Below, piece after piece: positions 44,602 through 54,048 of a stretch of 64,000 bases of DNA; position 1 is the stretch's first letter, and each line of letters begins with the position of its first letter. Origin of the DNA: Marinobacterium sedimentorum (GTDB lineage: Bacteria; Pseudomonadota; Gammaproteobacteria; Pseudomonadales; Balneatricaceae). The notes below the pieces were generated by a model that worked only from the letters and a program-made list of their open reading frames with translations, did not search any database and was not told the origin of the DNA. The stretch lies in contig NZ_JALDYX010000013.1 in NCBI RefSeq assembly GCF_024267675.1, forward strand, positions 49,646 through 113,645, written 5' to 3'. The position numbers and the translations under genes were made by a program.

Positions 44602-45360
44602 TTACATGAAGCCCCGGATGCTGAGCCCCAGCCCGGAAAACAGCAGCAGCCCGAATGCCAGGCGGCGCAGCGCATTGTTCGACAGCGGCGGCGGAAACCG
44701 GCGCGCCGCAATCGCCGCGAGCATCACGGCGGGGGCGCCGAGTACGAAGAGCCCGATCAGCGAAGGATCCAGCGGCTCAACCCAGAGCACGGCGCTCAGG
44801 CGCAGCACCGCGGTGACGCTAAACAGGCACAGCAGCGTTGCCCGGATCGCCGCCATGGAGTCGGGCTGGCGGTACATCATGAAGGTCACCGGGGGCCCGA
44901 AGGTGGAAAAAAGTCCGCCCATCAGCCCGGCCAGCACGCCGCTGATGGCAAAGGCGCCGCCCGACGAGGGTTGCTCCAGCTGCTTGACCCGGTACATCAT
45001 CATCAGGCTGCTGCCGATCAGGCACAGGCCCAGAGTGCCCTGCAGCAGGCCACGCTGGTCGTCGCTGCTGTGGTTCAGCAGCCAGAGGCCAATGAAGGTG
45101 GCCGGAATGCAGGCGAGCAGCACCCAGCTCAGTGCCCGGCCGTTGATATGGCGCCAGAGTCCCCCCTTGAGGGTGGTGGCCGAATTGACCAGGCTGAGGG
45201 CGCTGACCAGCAGCGCCGTCACATCGATGGGGGCAAGCCCCAGCGCCGTGACACTGGCCATCACGATCAGTCCGAACGCAAAGCCGGTTGTGGCCTGGAT
45301 ATAGCTTCCCAGCGTGAGGCAGAGCAGCAACAGCAGTTCAGAGCCCCCAAAGACGATCAT
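44602..45360 (-). CDS. TSUP family membrane exporter (TauE/SafE type)
   Basis: The 252-residue protein has eight predicted helices, with LTLGSYIQATTGFAFGLIVM in the first repeat and GVLAGLMGGLFSTFGPPVTF in the second. The family exports sulfite or small organosulfur anions. It is transcribed toward the PEBP gene and separated from the aldehyde dehydrogenase by 125 bases on the same strand. With SoeABC further upstream on this strand, sulfite handling is a reasonable guess, but substrates cannot be read from sequence. Confidence 0.85.
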   Translation of the reverse strand: MIVFGGSELLLLLCLTLGSYIQATTGFAFGLIVMASVTALGLAPIDVTALLVSALSLVNSATTLKGGLWRHINGRALSWVLLACIPATFIGLWLLNHSSDDQRGLLQGTLGLCLIGSSLMMMYRVKQLEQPSSGGAFAISGVLAGLMGGLFSTFGPPVTFMMYRQPDSMAAIRATLLCLFSVTAVLRLSAVLWVEPLDPSLIGLFVLGAPAVMLAAIAARRFPPPLSNNALRRLAFGLLLFSGLGLSIRGFM

Positions 45361-45485
45361 TCAGCATCCTCCCATTCCCTCGGCGATAGCGCGGGTGAAA
45401 ACCATTAGCCAGCAACCGTGCAGCAACAAAGACTCGGCTGCGCAGGCGGGGCGTTCATTCTACCGCCGGCACGAATGCGCAGTAA

Positions 45486-46853
45486 TCAGTCGGCGATCCA
45501 CAGCGACTTGATGTTGCAGAACTCGCGAATACCGTAGCTGGCCAGCTCGCGCCCCAGGCCAGACGCCTTGGTACCGCCGAACGGCATGCGCACATCGCTG
45601 GCCACGGGCGCATTGACGAAGCAGGCTCCGGCTTCAAGGCGCCGCGCAATGGCTTCGCCGCGCTCGTTGTCGGCAGTCCAGATGCTCGCCCCCAGACCAA
45701 AGCGCGTGGCGTTGGCCAGACGAATGGCATCTTCCGCATCCGCCGCCCGCACAATGGACGCCACCGGGCCAAACAGCTCTTCGTCGAATGCCATGTTACC
45801 GGGCTTCACGTTGTCCAGCACCGACGGCTGATAGAACCAGCCGGGGCCGTCCTGCACAGCGCCGCCGGCGAGCAGCCGGGCGCCACCGGCAAGGGCCGCG
45901 TCCACCTGGCGCTGCAGGCCGCTGCGCAGATCTTCCCGCGCCATGGGCGCCAGGGTAGTGCCGGCCTGCAACGGGTCACCGGTCTGCAACTGCGCCACCC
46001 GGGCCAGCAGGCGCTCGACAAACTCGTCGGCAATGCGTGGCGTCAGGATAAAGCGCTTGGCGGCGATGCAGATCTGGCCGGCATTGCCAAAGCGCAGCTT
46101 CATGGCGAACTCCACCGCCCGCTCCAGATCCGCATCTTCCAGCACGATAAAGGGATCGGAGCCGCCCAGCTCCAGCACCACCTTTTTCAGGCTCTGCCCC
46201 GCCATGGCGGCGATCTTGCGGCCGGTGGCTTCGCTGCCCGTGAAGGCAACACCCTGCACTCGGTCATCGGCAATCACTGCGGCGGTTTGCTCGACCGAAA
46301 TCAGCAGGGTGCTGAACAGCCCCTCGGGCGCGCCGGCTTCGCGCACTATGTCTTCCACCAGCAGTGCACAGCGGGACACATTGGGCGCGTGCTTGAGCAG
46401 TGCGGTATTGCCGGCCATCAGCGTGGGCGCCAGGAAGCGAAACACCTGCCACAAGGGGAAGTTCCACGGCATCACGGCCAGGATGGTGCCCAGCGGCTCG
46501 AAGCTCACCAGCGAGCGGCGCGCATGGGTCGGGATCAGTTCATCCTGCAGCATGGCCGCGGCGTGCTCGGCGTAGTGTTCACAGCACTGGGCACACTTGT
46601 CGACTTCCGCCAGGGCTTCGGGCAGCAGCTTGCCCATTTCCAGCGAAATGGTGCGCGCCAGGGACTCGCGCTGCGCTCTCAGCACCGCCGCGATGCGGCA
46701 CAGCAGCGCCCCACGCTGGTCGTTGTCAGTGGCACGCCATGCAAGGCTCGCCGCCTGGGCCTTTCCCAGTCGCGTCTCGAGCTGGGCACCGCTGAGCAGG
46801 TCAAAGACTTCAATCAGTTCAGCGGTGGCCGGGTTACGTGATTCAAACATCAT
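45486..46853 (-). CDS. NAD(P)-dependent aldehyde dehydrogenase, succinate-semialdehyde type
   Basis: The 455-residue enzyme has PWNFPLWQVFRFLAPTLMAG, the cofactor turn FTGSEATGRKIA, catalytic Glu in VVLELGGSDPF, catalytic Cys in NAGQICIAAKRF, and the C-terminal RMPFGGTKASGLGRELASYG. It is closest in style to Sad/GabD-like succinate-semialdehyde dehydrogenases, but the substrate may be sulfo- or other aldehydes. AAGGATGC precedes the Met-Met start. It lies 118 bases after SoeC on the same strand. Confidence 0.9.
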   Translation of the reverse strand: MMFESRNPATAELIEVFDLLSGAQLETRLGKAQAASLAWRATDNDQRGALLCRIAAVLRAQRESLARTISLEMGKLLPEALAEVDKCAQCCEHYAEHAAAMLQDELIPTHARRSLVSFEPLGTILAVMPWNFPLWQVFRFLAPTLMAGNTALLKHAPNVSRCALLVEDIVREAGAPEGLFSTLLISVEQTAAVIADDRVQGVAFTGSEATGRKIAAMAGQSLKKVVLELGGSDPFIVLEDADLERAVEFAMKLRFGNAGQICIAAKRFILTPRIADEFVERLLARVAQLQTGDPLQAGTTLAPMAREDLRSGLQRQVDAALAGGARLLAGGAVQDGPGWFYQPSVLDNVKPGNMAFDEELFGPVASIVRAADAEDAIRLANATRFGLGASIWTADNERGEAIARRLEAGACFVNAPVASDVRMPFGGTKASGLGRELASYGIREFCNIKSLWIAD

Positions 46854-46971
46854 TTCAAAGCATCCTTGTGTATCAGGTTGAGACGGGCGCTTCGCAAAGC
46901 CTTTACCCGCAAAAGCAGCAGCACCGGTACCCGGCGCGGCTGCTCAGAATTAACGAAAAAGTCGTACTGTC

Positions 46972-47901
46972 TCAGGTTCGCTGGTCGCCGTGATACAAGC
47001 GCACAACATGGCGGGCTTCGGCAAAAAACAGCCAGCGCTCCACCAGCAGACCCGCCAGCGCCAGCAGCGCTGCCAGCACGGTTGCCGCAGCATGACCCTG
47101 CATCAGCAGCAGAAAGGGCACGACAAAGGCCAGCGCCACCATGGCAAATCTCAGGCGCAGCAGCTTGTTGGCCGCCACGGTATAGCCAAACTCATTGGTC
47201 AGGAAAGTACCGGCACTGTGACCGGCATCCAGCAGCCGCACACTGGCCTGGGTAAAACCGGTGGCGGTCTTGATGGTGGCACCGGCAGGCTTGCCGATCC
47301 AGAACAGGTAGATCAGCTTGACCACCGCACCCAGGGCTATCAGGCCCAGGCCTGCGCTGCGCAGGACCGGCGACAGTCCATCCTGCAGCAGCGCCTGCAG
47401 CGTTGCCAGGCAGAGCGCACCGGACATCAGCCCCATGGACAGATAGTTCAGCGGCGTCAGCGCCGTGCACCACTGGCGGATGGTTTTCAGGCTCGCATAG
47501 ATCATGCTGGTGCAAAATAGCGTGACCATGGCCAACAGCGCCGCCACGACCCCGCAAGCGCTGTACAGGCTGCTCAGCTCACTGCCCTGAGCGTAGATGC
47601 CAAACAGATACAGCAGCGCCACCGGATAGAAGAGCACGGCGAAGACCGCCTCGCGGGACAGCCAGGAGGTGCGAAAACGCGCAAAGGAACGCCAGGCGTT
47701 TTTAGGGTTCGCCAGATGCAGCGTGGATGACAGCAGCCCGATGGTGATCATCAGCAGTGCCAGCACAGCACCGGACAGCAGCAGGGTGCTGTCCTGCAGG
47801 GCATTCAGCCCCGCCAGCTGTGCCAGTACCATCAGGGCGAACAGGCCGTAGCCGGCCCCGGAGGTGACGGTAAAGATCAGTACAGAAAATGCCGGATGCA
47901 T
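46972..47901 (-). CDS. soeC: DmsC-type membrane anchor, probable SoeC of sulfite dehydrogenase
   Basis: The 309-residue protein has eight predicted TM helices (PAFSVLIFTVTSGAGYGLFA, TLLLSGAVLALLMITIGLLS and others) of the DmsC family, which anchors the complex and passes electrons to or from quinone. It follows SoeB by 56 bases, with a GGGCCC hairpin (47919-47936) in between and GGAG before ATG 47901. The Soe assignment comes from gene order and the Tat-less catalytic subunit. Confidence 0.75.
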   Translation of the reverse strand: MHPAFSVLIFTVTSGAGYGLFALMVLAQLAGLNALQDSTLLLSGAVLALLMITIGLLSSTLHLANPKNAWRSFARFRTSWLSREAVFAVLFYPVALLYLFGIYAQGSELSSLYSACGVVAALLAMVTLFCTSMIYASLKTIRQWCTALTPLNYLSMGLMSGALCLATLQALLQDGLSPVLRSAGLGLIALGAVVKLIYLFWIGKPAGATIKTATGFTQASVRLLDAGHSAGTFLTNEFGYTVAANKLLRLRFAMVALAFVVPFLLLMQGHAAATVLAALLALAGLLVERWLFFAEARHVVRLYHGDQRT

Positions 47902-47957
47902 GGCAACAACTCCAGTCCGGGCCCGCTGCCGGGCCCTTTACTATGAATAACGATCGG

Positions 47958-48653
47958 TTAGCGCGTGATGACCTTGTTAACCCACTGCTTCAGGGTTGCC
48001 CCCAGAGAGGGCTTGATCTGGTAGCTTTCCACCACCTTCTTGTTGCGCGGTGGCAGATAGGTATTCACCGGGTTGTAGCCCAGTTCCGGCATCAGCTGCT
48101 GACCGCCGCGCTCGCGCGTCAGCCGGCTGACGTCGGAGTTCGGATCGTCGAAGTCACCGAACACCCGCGAGCTGGTCGGACAGGTGAGCACACAGGCGGG
48201 CTGACGCTCGGCTTGCGGCAGTTTTTCGTCGTAGATGCGGTCCACACAGAGGGTGCACTTCTTCATGGTGCCTGCCTGCGGATCCAGCTCGCGAGCGCCA
48301 TAGGGGCAGGCCCAGGAGCAGAGATTGCAGCCCATGCACTTGTCCTGATCCACCAGCACTATGCCGTCTTCCTTGCGCTTGTAGGAAGCGCCGGTGGGAC
48401 AGACGGTGACGCAGGCGGCATCTTCGCAGTGCATGCAGGACATCGGCATGTGGACGGTCTTGCTGTTGGGTGTGTCGCCCACTTCGTAGGTGCGTACCCG
48501 GTTAAGCCAGGTGCCCGAAGGGTCACGCCCGTAAGGGTCCTTGTCCGACAGCGGGCCTATGGTGCCGGAGGTGTTCCACTGCTTGCAGGCGGTGGCGCAG
48601 CCATGACAACCCACGCAGGTATCGAGATCGACGACGAGTCCGAGTTTTGCCAT
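47958..48653 (-). CDS. soeB: Four-cluster ferredoxin subunit, probable SoeB
   Basis: The 231-residue protein has four [4Fe-4S] cysteine groups: CVGCHGCATACKQ, CMHCEDAACVTVCPTGA, CMGCNLCSWACPYGA, and CTLCVDRI with CVLTCP. It is DmsB/NrfC-like and wires the molybdopterin subunit to the membrane anchor. It has no Tat signal, so the complex faces the cytoplasm. AGGAGG lies seven bases before ATG 48653, and only 12 bases separate it from SoeA. Confidence 0.85.
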   Translation of the reverse strand: MAKLGLVVDLDTCVGCHGCATACKQWNTSGTIGPLSDKDPYGRDPSGTWLNRVRTYEVGDTPNSKTVHMPMSCMHCEDAACVTVCPTGASYKRKEDGIVLVDQDKCMGCNLCSWACPYGARELDPQAGTMKKCTLCVDRIYDEKLPQAERQPACVLTCPTSSRVFGDFDDPNSDVSRLTRERGGQQLMPELGYNPVNTYLPPRNKKVVESYQIKPSLGATLKQWVNKVITR

Positions 48654-48665
48654 CTTGCGTTCCTC

Positions 48666-51614
48666 CTACTTCTCGCCACGCGTCAGGATATCGAGCATCG
48701 GACGCTTGAGGTTGACGTTCTTGTGACTGCTGTAGCTGAGCATCTGCGGCGACGCCTGAGCCCCCGGCAGCGGCTCATGGGACGAGAACAGCGGCCAAGT
48801 GCCGGTTTCACCGTCTGCCGCCGGTGTGATCTTGACGCGCAGGTCGTACCAGGCGGCCTGCCCCGTAACCGGGTCTGAATTGGTAATCCGGTCTTGCTGG
48901 TCGCCCTTTGCTGGCAGCAGTTCGGAAATCAGATGGTTCATCAGGAAGGCATCGGTCGCCTCGTTGGCGTCCTTCGACAGACCCCAGGCGCCGCCCTTCT
49001 TGGCGATGGCGTTCCAGGTCCAGACGGTCTGTTCGTTGCAGCCTTCCATCAATTTCACCTGTGCCCGGATCTTGCCGTTATGGGACTCGACCCAGACCCA
49101 GGACAGCTCCTTGATACCGGCTTTCTCCCCCGCCACCCGGTTCATGAACAGATAGTTCTGCGACATGATCTGGCGCAGCCAGGCGTTCTGGCTGTCCCAG
49201 CTGTGGTACATGAACATGGGGCGCTGATTCACCGCATGGAACGGATATTCATCACGATCGATACGCTGCTCTTCCAGCGGCATGTAGAAGAACGGCAGCG
49301 GATCGAAGTATTTGACCAGCCGTTCCTTGTGGTGCTCTTCGGTGGGCATGGGACCGTCGTACAATCCCTGGCCCGCCAGGCGGAAAGTCTGCAGTTTTTC
49401 CGAATACAGCTCGATCAGGATCTGATCGGTGGAACCCACCCAGCCGGCCTCCTTCGCCAGCTCCATGTAGTCGCGGTTGGCATGGCGCATGTAGCGCTGA
49501 TTAGGCTCCAGCTGGAACTCGAAGAAACCTTCATTTTCTTCATAGGCTTCCCACTGGCGCGGATTCGGCTCACCGCGCAGCGACTTGCTGCCATCCGCGC
49601 CTCGGTAGCCCGCCAGGAAACCGATACCGGGCTGCTTCTGGAAATTGACGATGAAATCCTTGTAGCCTTCGTAGCGACGTTCACCCTCGGGGGTGGTGAA
49701 GGCGGGGAATTTCAGCCGGCCCGCCATCTCGATCATCACTTCCTGCCAGGACAGCACATCGCGGTCGGGCTGGATCACCGGAATGCGCACCGAGTCACAG
49801 GCGGCATGGGGCTCGGAGATCGGCCGGTCAAGCATCGAAATCGTATCGTAGCGCTCCAGATAGGTGGTATCCGGCAGTATCAGGTCGGAGTAGGCCACCA
49901 TCTCGGAATGGAAGGCATCGGAGCAGACGATAAACGGAATCTTGTACTCGCCATCGTCTTCCCTGGCGCAGAGCATCTCCAGCGTCTGGGCGCTATTCAT
50001 GCTGGAATTCCAGGCCATGTTGGCCATGAACAGCATCAGGGTGTCGATCTTGTAGGGATCACCCTTGGCCGCGTTGCTGATCACCATATGCATCAGGCCA
50101 TGGCAGGAGATAGGCGCATCCCAGCTGTAGGCCTTATCGATGCGCAGCGGATTGCCGGCGGCATCGATAACCAGATCTTCCGGGCAGGTCGGGAAACCCA
50201 GCGGCGGTGATTTCAACGGCGTATTGGGCGCACATTCCTTCGCCGGCTTGATACCCGGCGGCACATGCTTGGGGAACGGTGGCTTGGCCAGATGGCCACC
50301 GGGGCAGTCGATGGTGCCCAGCAGGATCTGCAGCAGATGAATGGCGCGGCAGGTCTGGAAACCGTTGGAATGGGCTGAGATACCGCGCATGGCATGCATC
50401 GACACCGGGCGGCCGATGAACTTGTCCTGCTTGCGGCCCGCCCAGTCGGTCCACTCGATATCGAGGGTAATGGTTTCCCTGAACGCCACCTGGGCCATCT
50501 CCAGCGCCAGGCGCTCGATGGTCTCGGCGTCCACGCCACATTCCTTGGCCGCGTTTTCGGGGGCGTATGCGTCGTCGAGATACTTGTGCAGCAGAATGCT
50601 CATGGCGGTGCGCAGCGGCGTGCCATCCGGCGCCTTGAACTCGCCAAACAGGGCCGGCGCGACATCGGTACGCCTGGCGTCGGCGAAGCTGTCGGTCGTC
50701 TGATCCCAGATCTGGATTTCACCGGCGCGGCGGTAAAACAGGCCGTCGCCTTTCACCCCCGGCGTGTTCACCACCAGCTGCGGCGAGTTGGTATAGCGAA
50801 TCAGGAATTCTTCATCCACCAGCTGATGCCTGAGCAGCACATGCACCATCGACAGCGCCAGCAGGCCGTCGGTGCCCGGGCGAATGGAGATCCACTCGTC
50901 GGCGATGGCCTGGTAGCCGGTGCGTACCGGATTGACGGAAACAAACTTGGCGCCGCGTTCCTTGAGCTTTTTCAGGCCAATTTTGATGGGGTTGGAGCTG
51001 TGATCTTCCGCCACGCCCCACATCACGAAATACTTGGTGTTGTCCCAGTCCGGGTCGCCAAACTCCCAGAAGGCATGACCCATGGTGTAGAGACCGCCGG
51101 CGGCCATGTTGACCGAGCAGAAACCGCCGTGGGCCGCCCAGTTGAGGGTGCCGAACTGGCTCGCCCACATGCCGGTAAGGGCCTGCATCTGATCACGGCC
51201 GGTAAAGTAGGCCAGTTTTTTCGGGTCTGTGGCGCGGATCTGGGCGAGGCGCTTTTCGAGGATATCCAGCGCCCTGGCCCAGGAGATGATTTCAAACTCG
51301 CCGGCGCCGCGCTCGGTGCCGGGTTTGCGCAGCATGGGGGCACTCAGCTTGGCGGGGGAATTCTGCTTCATGATGCCGGAGTTACCCTTGGCACAGAGCA
51401 CGCCCTTGTTGATCGGGTGATTGGGGTTGCCCTGAATGAAACGAACCTGGTTGTCTTCCACCGTTACCTTGATGCCGCAGCGACAGGCACACATGTAACA
51501 GGTGGTGTATTTGGTCTGCTGCTTGTCGTGCGCCTCGAACTCAGGCAGTTCAACCGAATCGATCAGCAGTTGCGCATCAAGGCTGCAGGGCACATCAGTT
51601 TTTACTGAATTCAT
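48666..51614 (-). CDS. soeA: Molybdopterin oxidoreductase, probable cytoplasmic sulfite dehydrogenase SoeA
   Basis: The 982-residue catalytic subunit of the DMSO reductase family has an N-terminal [4Fe-4S] site Cys39-x2-Cys42-x3-Cys46-x27-Cys74, several bis-MGD contact blocks (YFTGRDQMQALTGMWASQFG, VMWGVAEDHSSNPIK, WISIRPGTDGLLALSM) and the C-terminal cofactor domain. It lacks a twin-arginine signal, unlike periplasmic relatives. This, the length and the order A-B-C match SoeABC, which oxidises sulfite to sulfate on the cytoplasmic side and reduces quinone. Other Tat-less relatives such as thiosulfate or polysulfide enzymes are not fully excluded. Confidence 0.75.
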   Translation of the reverse strand: MNSVKTDVPCSLDAQLLIDSVELPEFEAHDKQQTKYTTCYMCACRCGIKVTVEDNQVRFIQGNPNHPINKGVLCAKGNSGIMKQNSPAKLSAPMLRKPGTERGAGEFEIISWARALDILEKRLAQIRATDPKKLAYFTGRDQMQALTGMWASQFGTLNWAAHGGFCSVNMAAGGLYTMGHAFWEFGDPDWDNTKYFVMWGVAEDHSSNPIKIGLKKLKERGAKFVSVNPVRTGYQAIADEWISIRPGTDGLLALSMVHVLLRHQLVDEEFLIRYTNSPQLVVNTPGVKGDGLFYRRAGEIQIWDQTTDSFADARRTDVAPALFGEFKAPDGTPLRTAMSILLHKYLDDAYAPENAAKECGVDAETIERLALEMAQVAFRETITLDIEWTDWAGRKQDKFIGRPVSMHAMRGISAHSNGFQTCRAIHLLQILLGTIDCPGGHLAKPPFPKHVPPGIKPAKECAPNTPLKSPPLGFPTCPEDLVIDAAGNPLRIDKAYSWDAPISCHGLMHMVISNAAKGDPYKIDTLMLFMANMAWNSSMNSAQTLEMLCAREDDGEYKIPFIVCSDAFHSEMVAYSDLILPDTTYLERYDTISMLDRPISEPHAACDSVRIPVIQPDRDVLSWQEVMIEMAGRLKFPAFTTPEGERRYEGYKDFIVNFQKQPGIGFLAGYRGADGSKSLRGEPNPRQWEAYEENEGFFEFQLEPNQRYMRHANRDYMELAKEAGWVGSTDQILIELYSEKLQTFRLAGQGLYDGPMPTEEHHKERLVKYFDPLPFFYMPLEEQRIDRDEYPFHAVNQRPMFMYHSWDSQNAWLRQIMSQNYLFMNRVAGEKAGIKELSWVWVESHNGKIRAQVKLMEGCNEQTVWTWNAIAKKGGAWGLSKDANEATDAFLMNHLISELLPAKGDQQDRITNSDPVTGQAAWYDLRVKITPAADGETGTWPLFSSHEPLPGAQASPQMLSYSSHKNVNLKRPMLDILTRGEK

Positions 51615-51963
51615 TATTATTTACCAACCCGGTATCGGTGCCGCAACCTGGAATCTTCGCGCTTGAAAATACATGCGACCACACCCTGGTTATCCTTCAC
51701 AGCCCCGGCAAACGCGGCACTGCAGCGAGAAGGCATAACGACCATGACGCCAACATATAACTTAAAGGAATATGCGAGGATTAACTGGTTATATTTAAAT
51801 AGTGTAGAAGATTGCACGGCCAGGCCACAAACGCCAATCAGCAAGGATGTATAGTGCCAGCTGGCAGCGACAGGGCTGAGTCTGAGCCGGGACGCGGCTC
51901 TGGGCCCAGACCGATACAACCGCGCATGGCATGACAAAGGCGGTTTATCTGGCTCTATGGACT
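51615..51963. other. Divergent control region upstream of soeA; no gene
   Basis: An AT-rich part (about 51745-51815, with TATATTTAAATAG) probably holds the soeA promoter on the minus strand. Two short frames exist without ribosome binding sites. The right part borders MITE-1 copy D. No operator dyad is obvious. Confidence 0.4.
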
Positions 51964-52065
51964 GGCAGCCTGTCGGGCTTACCATTGATCTACTCGGCTC
52001 ATGCATCCTGCTTCGCTCTACCTCCTGCGTCCATGCAGCCGTGCGGAAAAGCACGACAGGCTGCC
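51964..52065 (-). mobile_element. MITE-1 copy D (short internal-deletion form)
   Basis: GGCAGCCTGTCGGGCTT at the left and AAGCACGACAGGCTGCC at the right form inverted ends of 17 bases. Between them only the TTGATCTACTCGGCTC ... CATCCTGCTTCG ... TCCATGCAGCCGTGCGG part remains, so about two thirds of the element is deleted. It lies 80 bases upstream of the SulP gene. Confidence 0.8.
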
Positions 52066-52145
52066 TTTTAAGCCACTAAGCTTGAGTCAGTCATCAAACT
52101 GTACGGCGACTCGGATTATTCGGCCGTTCCGACACAGGGGCTTTC

Positions 52146-53912
52146 ATGGCACGCGCACTCAAAACCAGACCCAGCCAGACACTCTGGACACGGCTGTTGC
52201 CGTTTTTGCTCTGGGGCCGCCTGCTGAATCGCGAAAGCCTGCGCTGTGACTTTTTTGCCGGTCTCACCAATGCGGTCATAGTGCTGCCCCAGGGCGTGGC
52301 CTACGCCCTCATCGCCGGCATGCCGCCCCAGTACGGCCTATATGCCGCCATAGTGCCGGCCATTATTGCAGCGCTGTTTGGCTCATCCTTCCATCTGATT
52401 TCGGGCCCCACGGCGGCACTGTCCATCGTCGTGTTCACCACCATCAGCCCGCTGGCCGAGCCTGGTTCCGCCGAATTCATTCAGCTGGCCCTGACGCTGA
52501 CACTGCTGGCCGGGCTCTTCCAACTGGGGCTGGCGCTGGCGCGCATGGGCGTGCTGGTGAATTTTGTTTCCCATTCGGTGGTCATCGGCTTTACCGCCGG
52601 TGCCGCGGTGGTCATCGCCTCCAGCCAGATGAAAAATCTGCTGGGGATCAGCGCGCAGAGCGATGGCACCTTTATTTCCACCTGGGTCGGTGTACTGGAG
52701 CACCTGCCGGATACCAACCCTTACTCCCTGGCCGTGGCCCTGTGCACCCTGTTCAGCTGTCTGATCATCAAGAAACTGCTGCCCAGATGGCCCAACATGC
52801 TGCTCGCGATGGTCATCGGCAGTCTGCTGGCCGCGGTACTCGGCGCCGCCGAGCACGACATTGCCCTGGTGGGCCCGATCCCCGCGACACTGCCACCGTT
52901 GAGCCTGCCGGACTTTTCGCCGGCACTGCTGCACCAGCTGGGCTCCGGCGCGCTTGCCATCGGCCTGCTGGGGCTGATTGAGGCGGTATCCATCGCCCGT
53001 TCAGTGGCCAGCCGCTCGCATCAGAATATCAGCGGCAATCAGGAGTTTATGGGCCAGGCGCTGTCGAATATCGTCGGTTCCTTTTTCTCCTGTTATGCCT
53101 CATCCGGCTCCTTCACCCGCACCGGGGTCAATTACATCTCGGGGGCACGTACGCCGATGGCGGCCGTGTTTGCCGCCATTGCGCTGGCCATCATTGTGCT
53201 GCTGCTGTCGGATCTCACCGCCTATGTGCCCATCCCCGGCATGGCAGGCATTCTGCTGGTGGTGTCCTGGAATCTGATCGACTTTCAGCATATCTGCGGC
53301 ATTCTCAAGGCCGGGCGCTCGGAAGCCTCAGTACTGATCATCACCTTCCTCGCCACCCTGATCATGGCAATGGAGTTTGCGATCTATATCGGCGTCATGC
53401 TGTCGCTGGTGTTCTACCTCAAAACCACCTCCAAGCCGAAAATCGTCCAGGTGCTGCCGGACCCGACATCGCCCACGCCCTTCTTCGTCAGCAACGAAGG
53501 CCGCGACCTGCCCGAGTGTCCGCAGCTGCGCATTATCCGCATCGAGGGTTCGCTATTTTTCGGCGCCGTGAACTACGTCAAGCAATACCTGCAGGACCTG
53601 CCGGAGAATAACCTGCTGATCGTGGGCAACGGCATGAACTTTATCGATATCGCCGGCGCCGAGCTGCTGGTGCACGAAGCCCGGCGCCGCCGTGCCGCAG
53701 GCGGCACGCTTTATCTGAGCAATCTGAAAGGCCGGGTGTCCCAATACCTCGACAAGAACGGCCACATTGAGGAACTGGGGGCAGAGAACATTTTCATCAG
53801 CAAGGGCATCGCCATCACTCACATCTATGATCGTCTCGATCGCCCCACCTGCGACAGCTGCACCACGCGCATTTTCAGTGAGTGCCGCCGCGACACCCCC
53901 TCAGCGCAATAG
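52146..53912 (+). CDS. SulP family anion transporter with STAS domain
   Basis: The 588-residue protein has about 10-14 TM helices with SulP signatures AVIVLPQGVAYALIAGMPPQ, GPTAALSIVVFTT, and a C-terminal STAS domain (LRIIRIEGSLFFGAVNYVKQ ... NFIDIAGAELLVHEARRRRA). SulP proteins carry sulfate, bicarbonate or dicarboxylates. The position next to the divergent soeABC operon suggests sulfate traffic, by inference. The end carries a Cys-containing tail (RPTCDSCTTRIFSECRRD). No operon partner follows closely. Confidence 0.9.
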   Translation: MARALKTRPSQTLWTRLLPFLLWGRLLNRESLRCDFFAGLTNAVIVLPQGVAYALIAGMPPQYGLYAAIVPAIIAALFGSSFHLISGPTAALSIVVFTTISPLAEPGSAEFIQLALTLTLLAGLFQLGLALARMGVLVNFVSHSVVIGFTAGAAVVIASSQMKNLLGISAQSDGTFISTWVGVLEHLPDTNPYSLAVALCTLFSCLIIKKLLPRWPNMLLAMVIGSLLAAVLGAAEHDIALVGPIPATLPPLSLPDFSPALLHQLGSGALAIGLLGLIEAVSIARSVASRSHQNISGNQEFMGQALSNIVGSFFSCYASSGSFTRTGVNYISGARTPMAAVFAAIALAIIVLLLSDLTAYVPIPGMAGILLVVSWNLIDFQHICGILKAGRSEASVLIITFLATLIMAMEFAIYIGVMLSLVFYLKTTSKPKIVQVLPDPTSPTPFFVSNEGRDLPECPQLRIIRIEGSLFFGAVNYVKQYLQDLPENNLLIVGNGMNFIDIAGAELLVHEARRRRAAGGTLYLSNLKGRVSQYLDKNGHIEELGAENIFISKGIAITHIYDRLDRPTCDSCTTRIFSECRRDTPSAQ

Positions 53913-54048
53913 CCGCCATTGGCCACATCGGCAGGTACTATCTGGTTCCTCCGTGCCTGCGCGGCCTCCTTTACACTGCTTTTATCCAGCACCCAGCTGC
54001 GGCATCGCAACGCCGGAGCTTTGCAGTGTTTAACCTGAGGCAGAACTG

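Noticed and set aside
48894..51608. Two plus-strand frames of about 400 codons each
   Set aside because: Both lie opposite soeA, which carries a full set of molybdopterin-family motifs.
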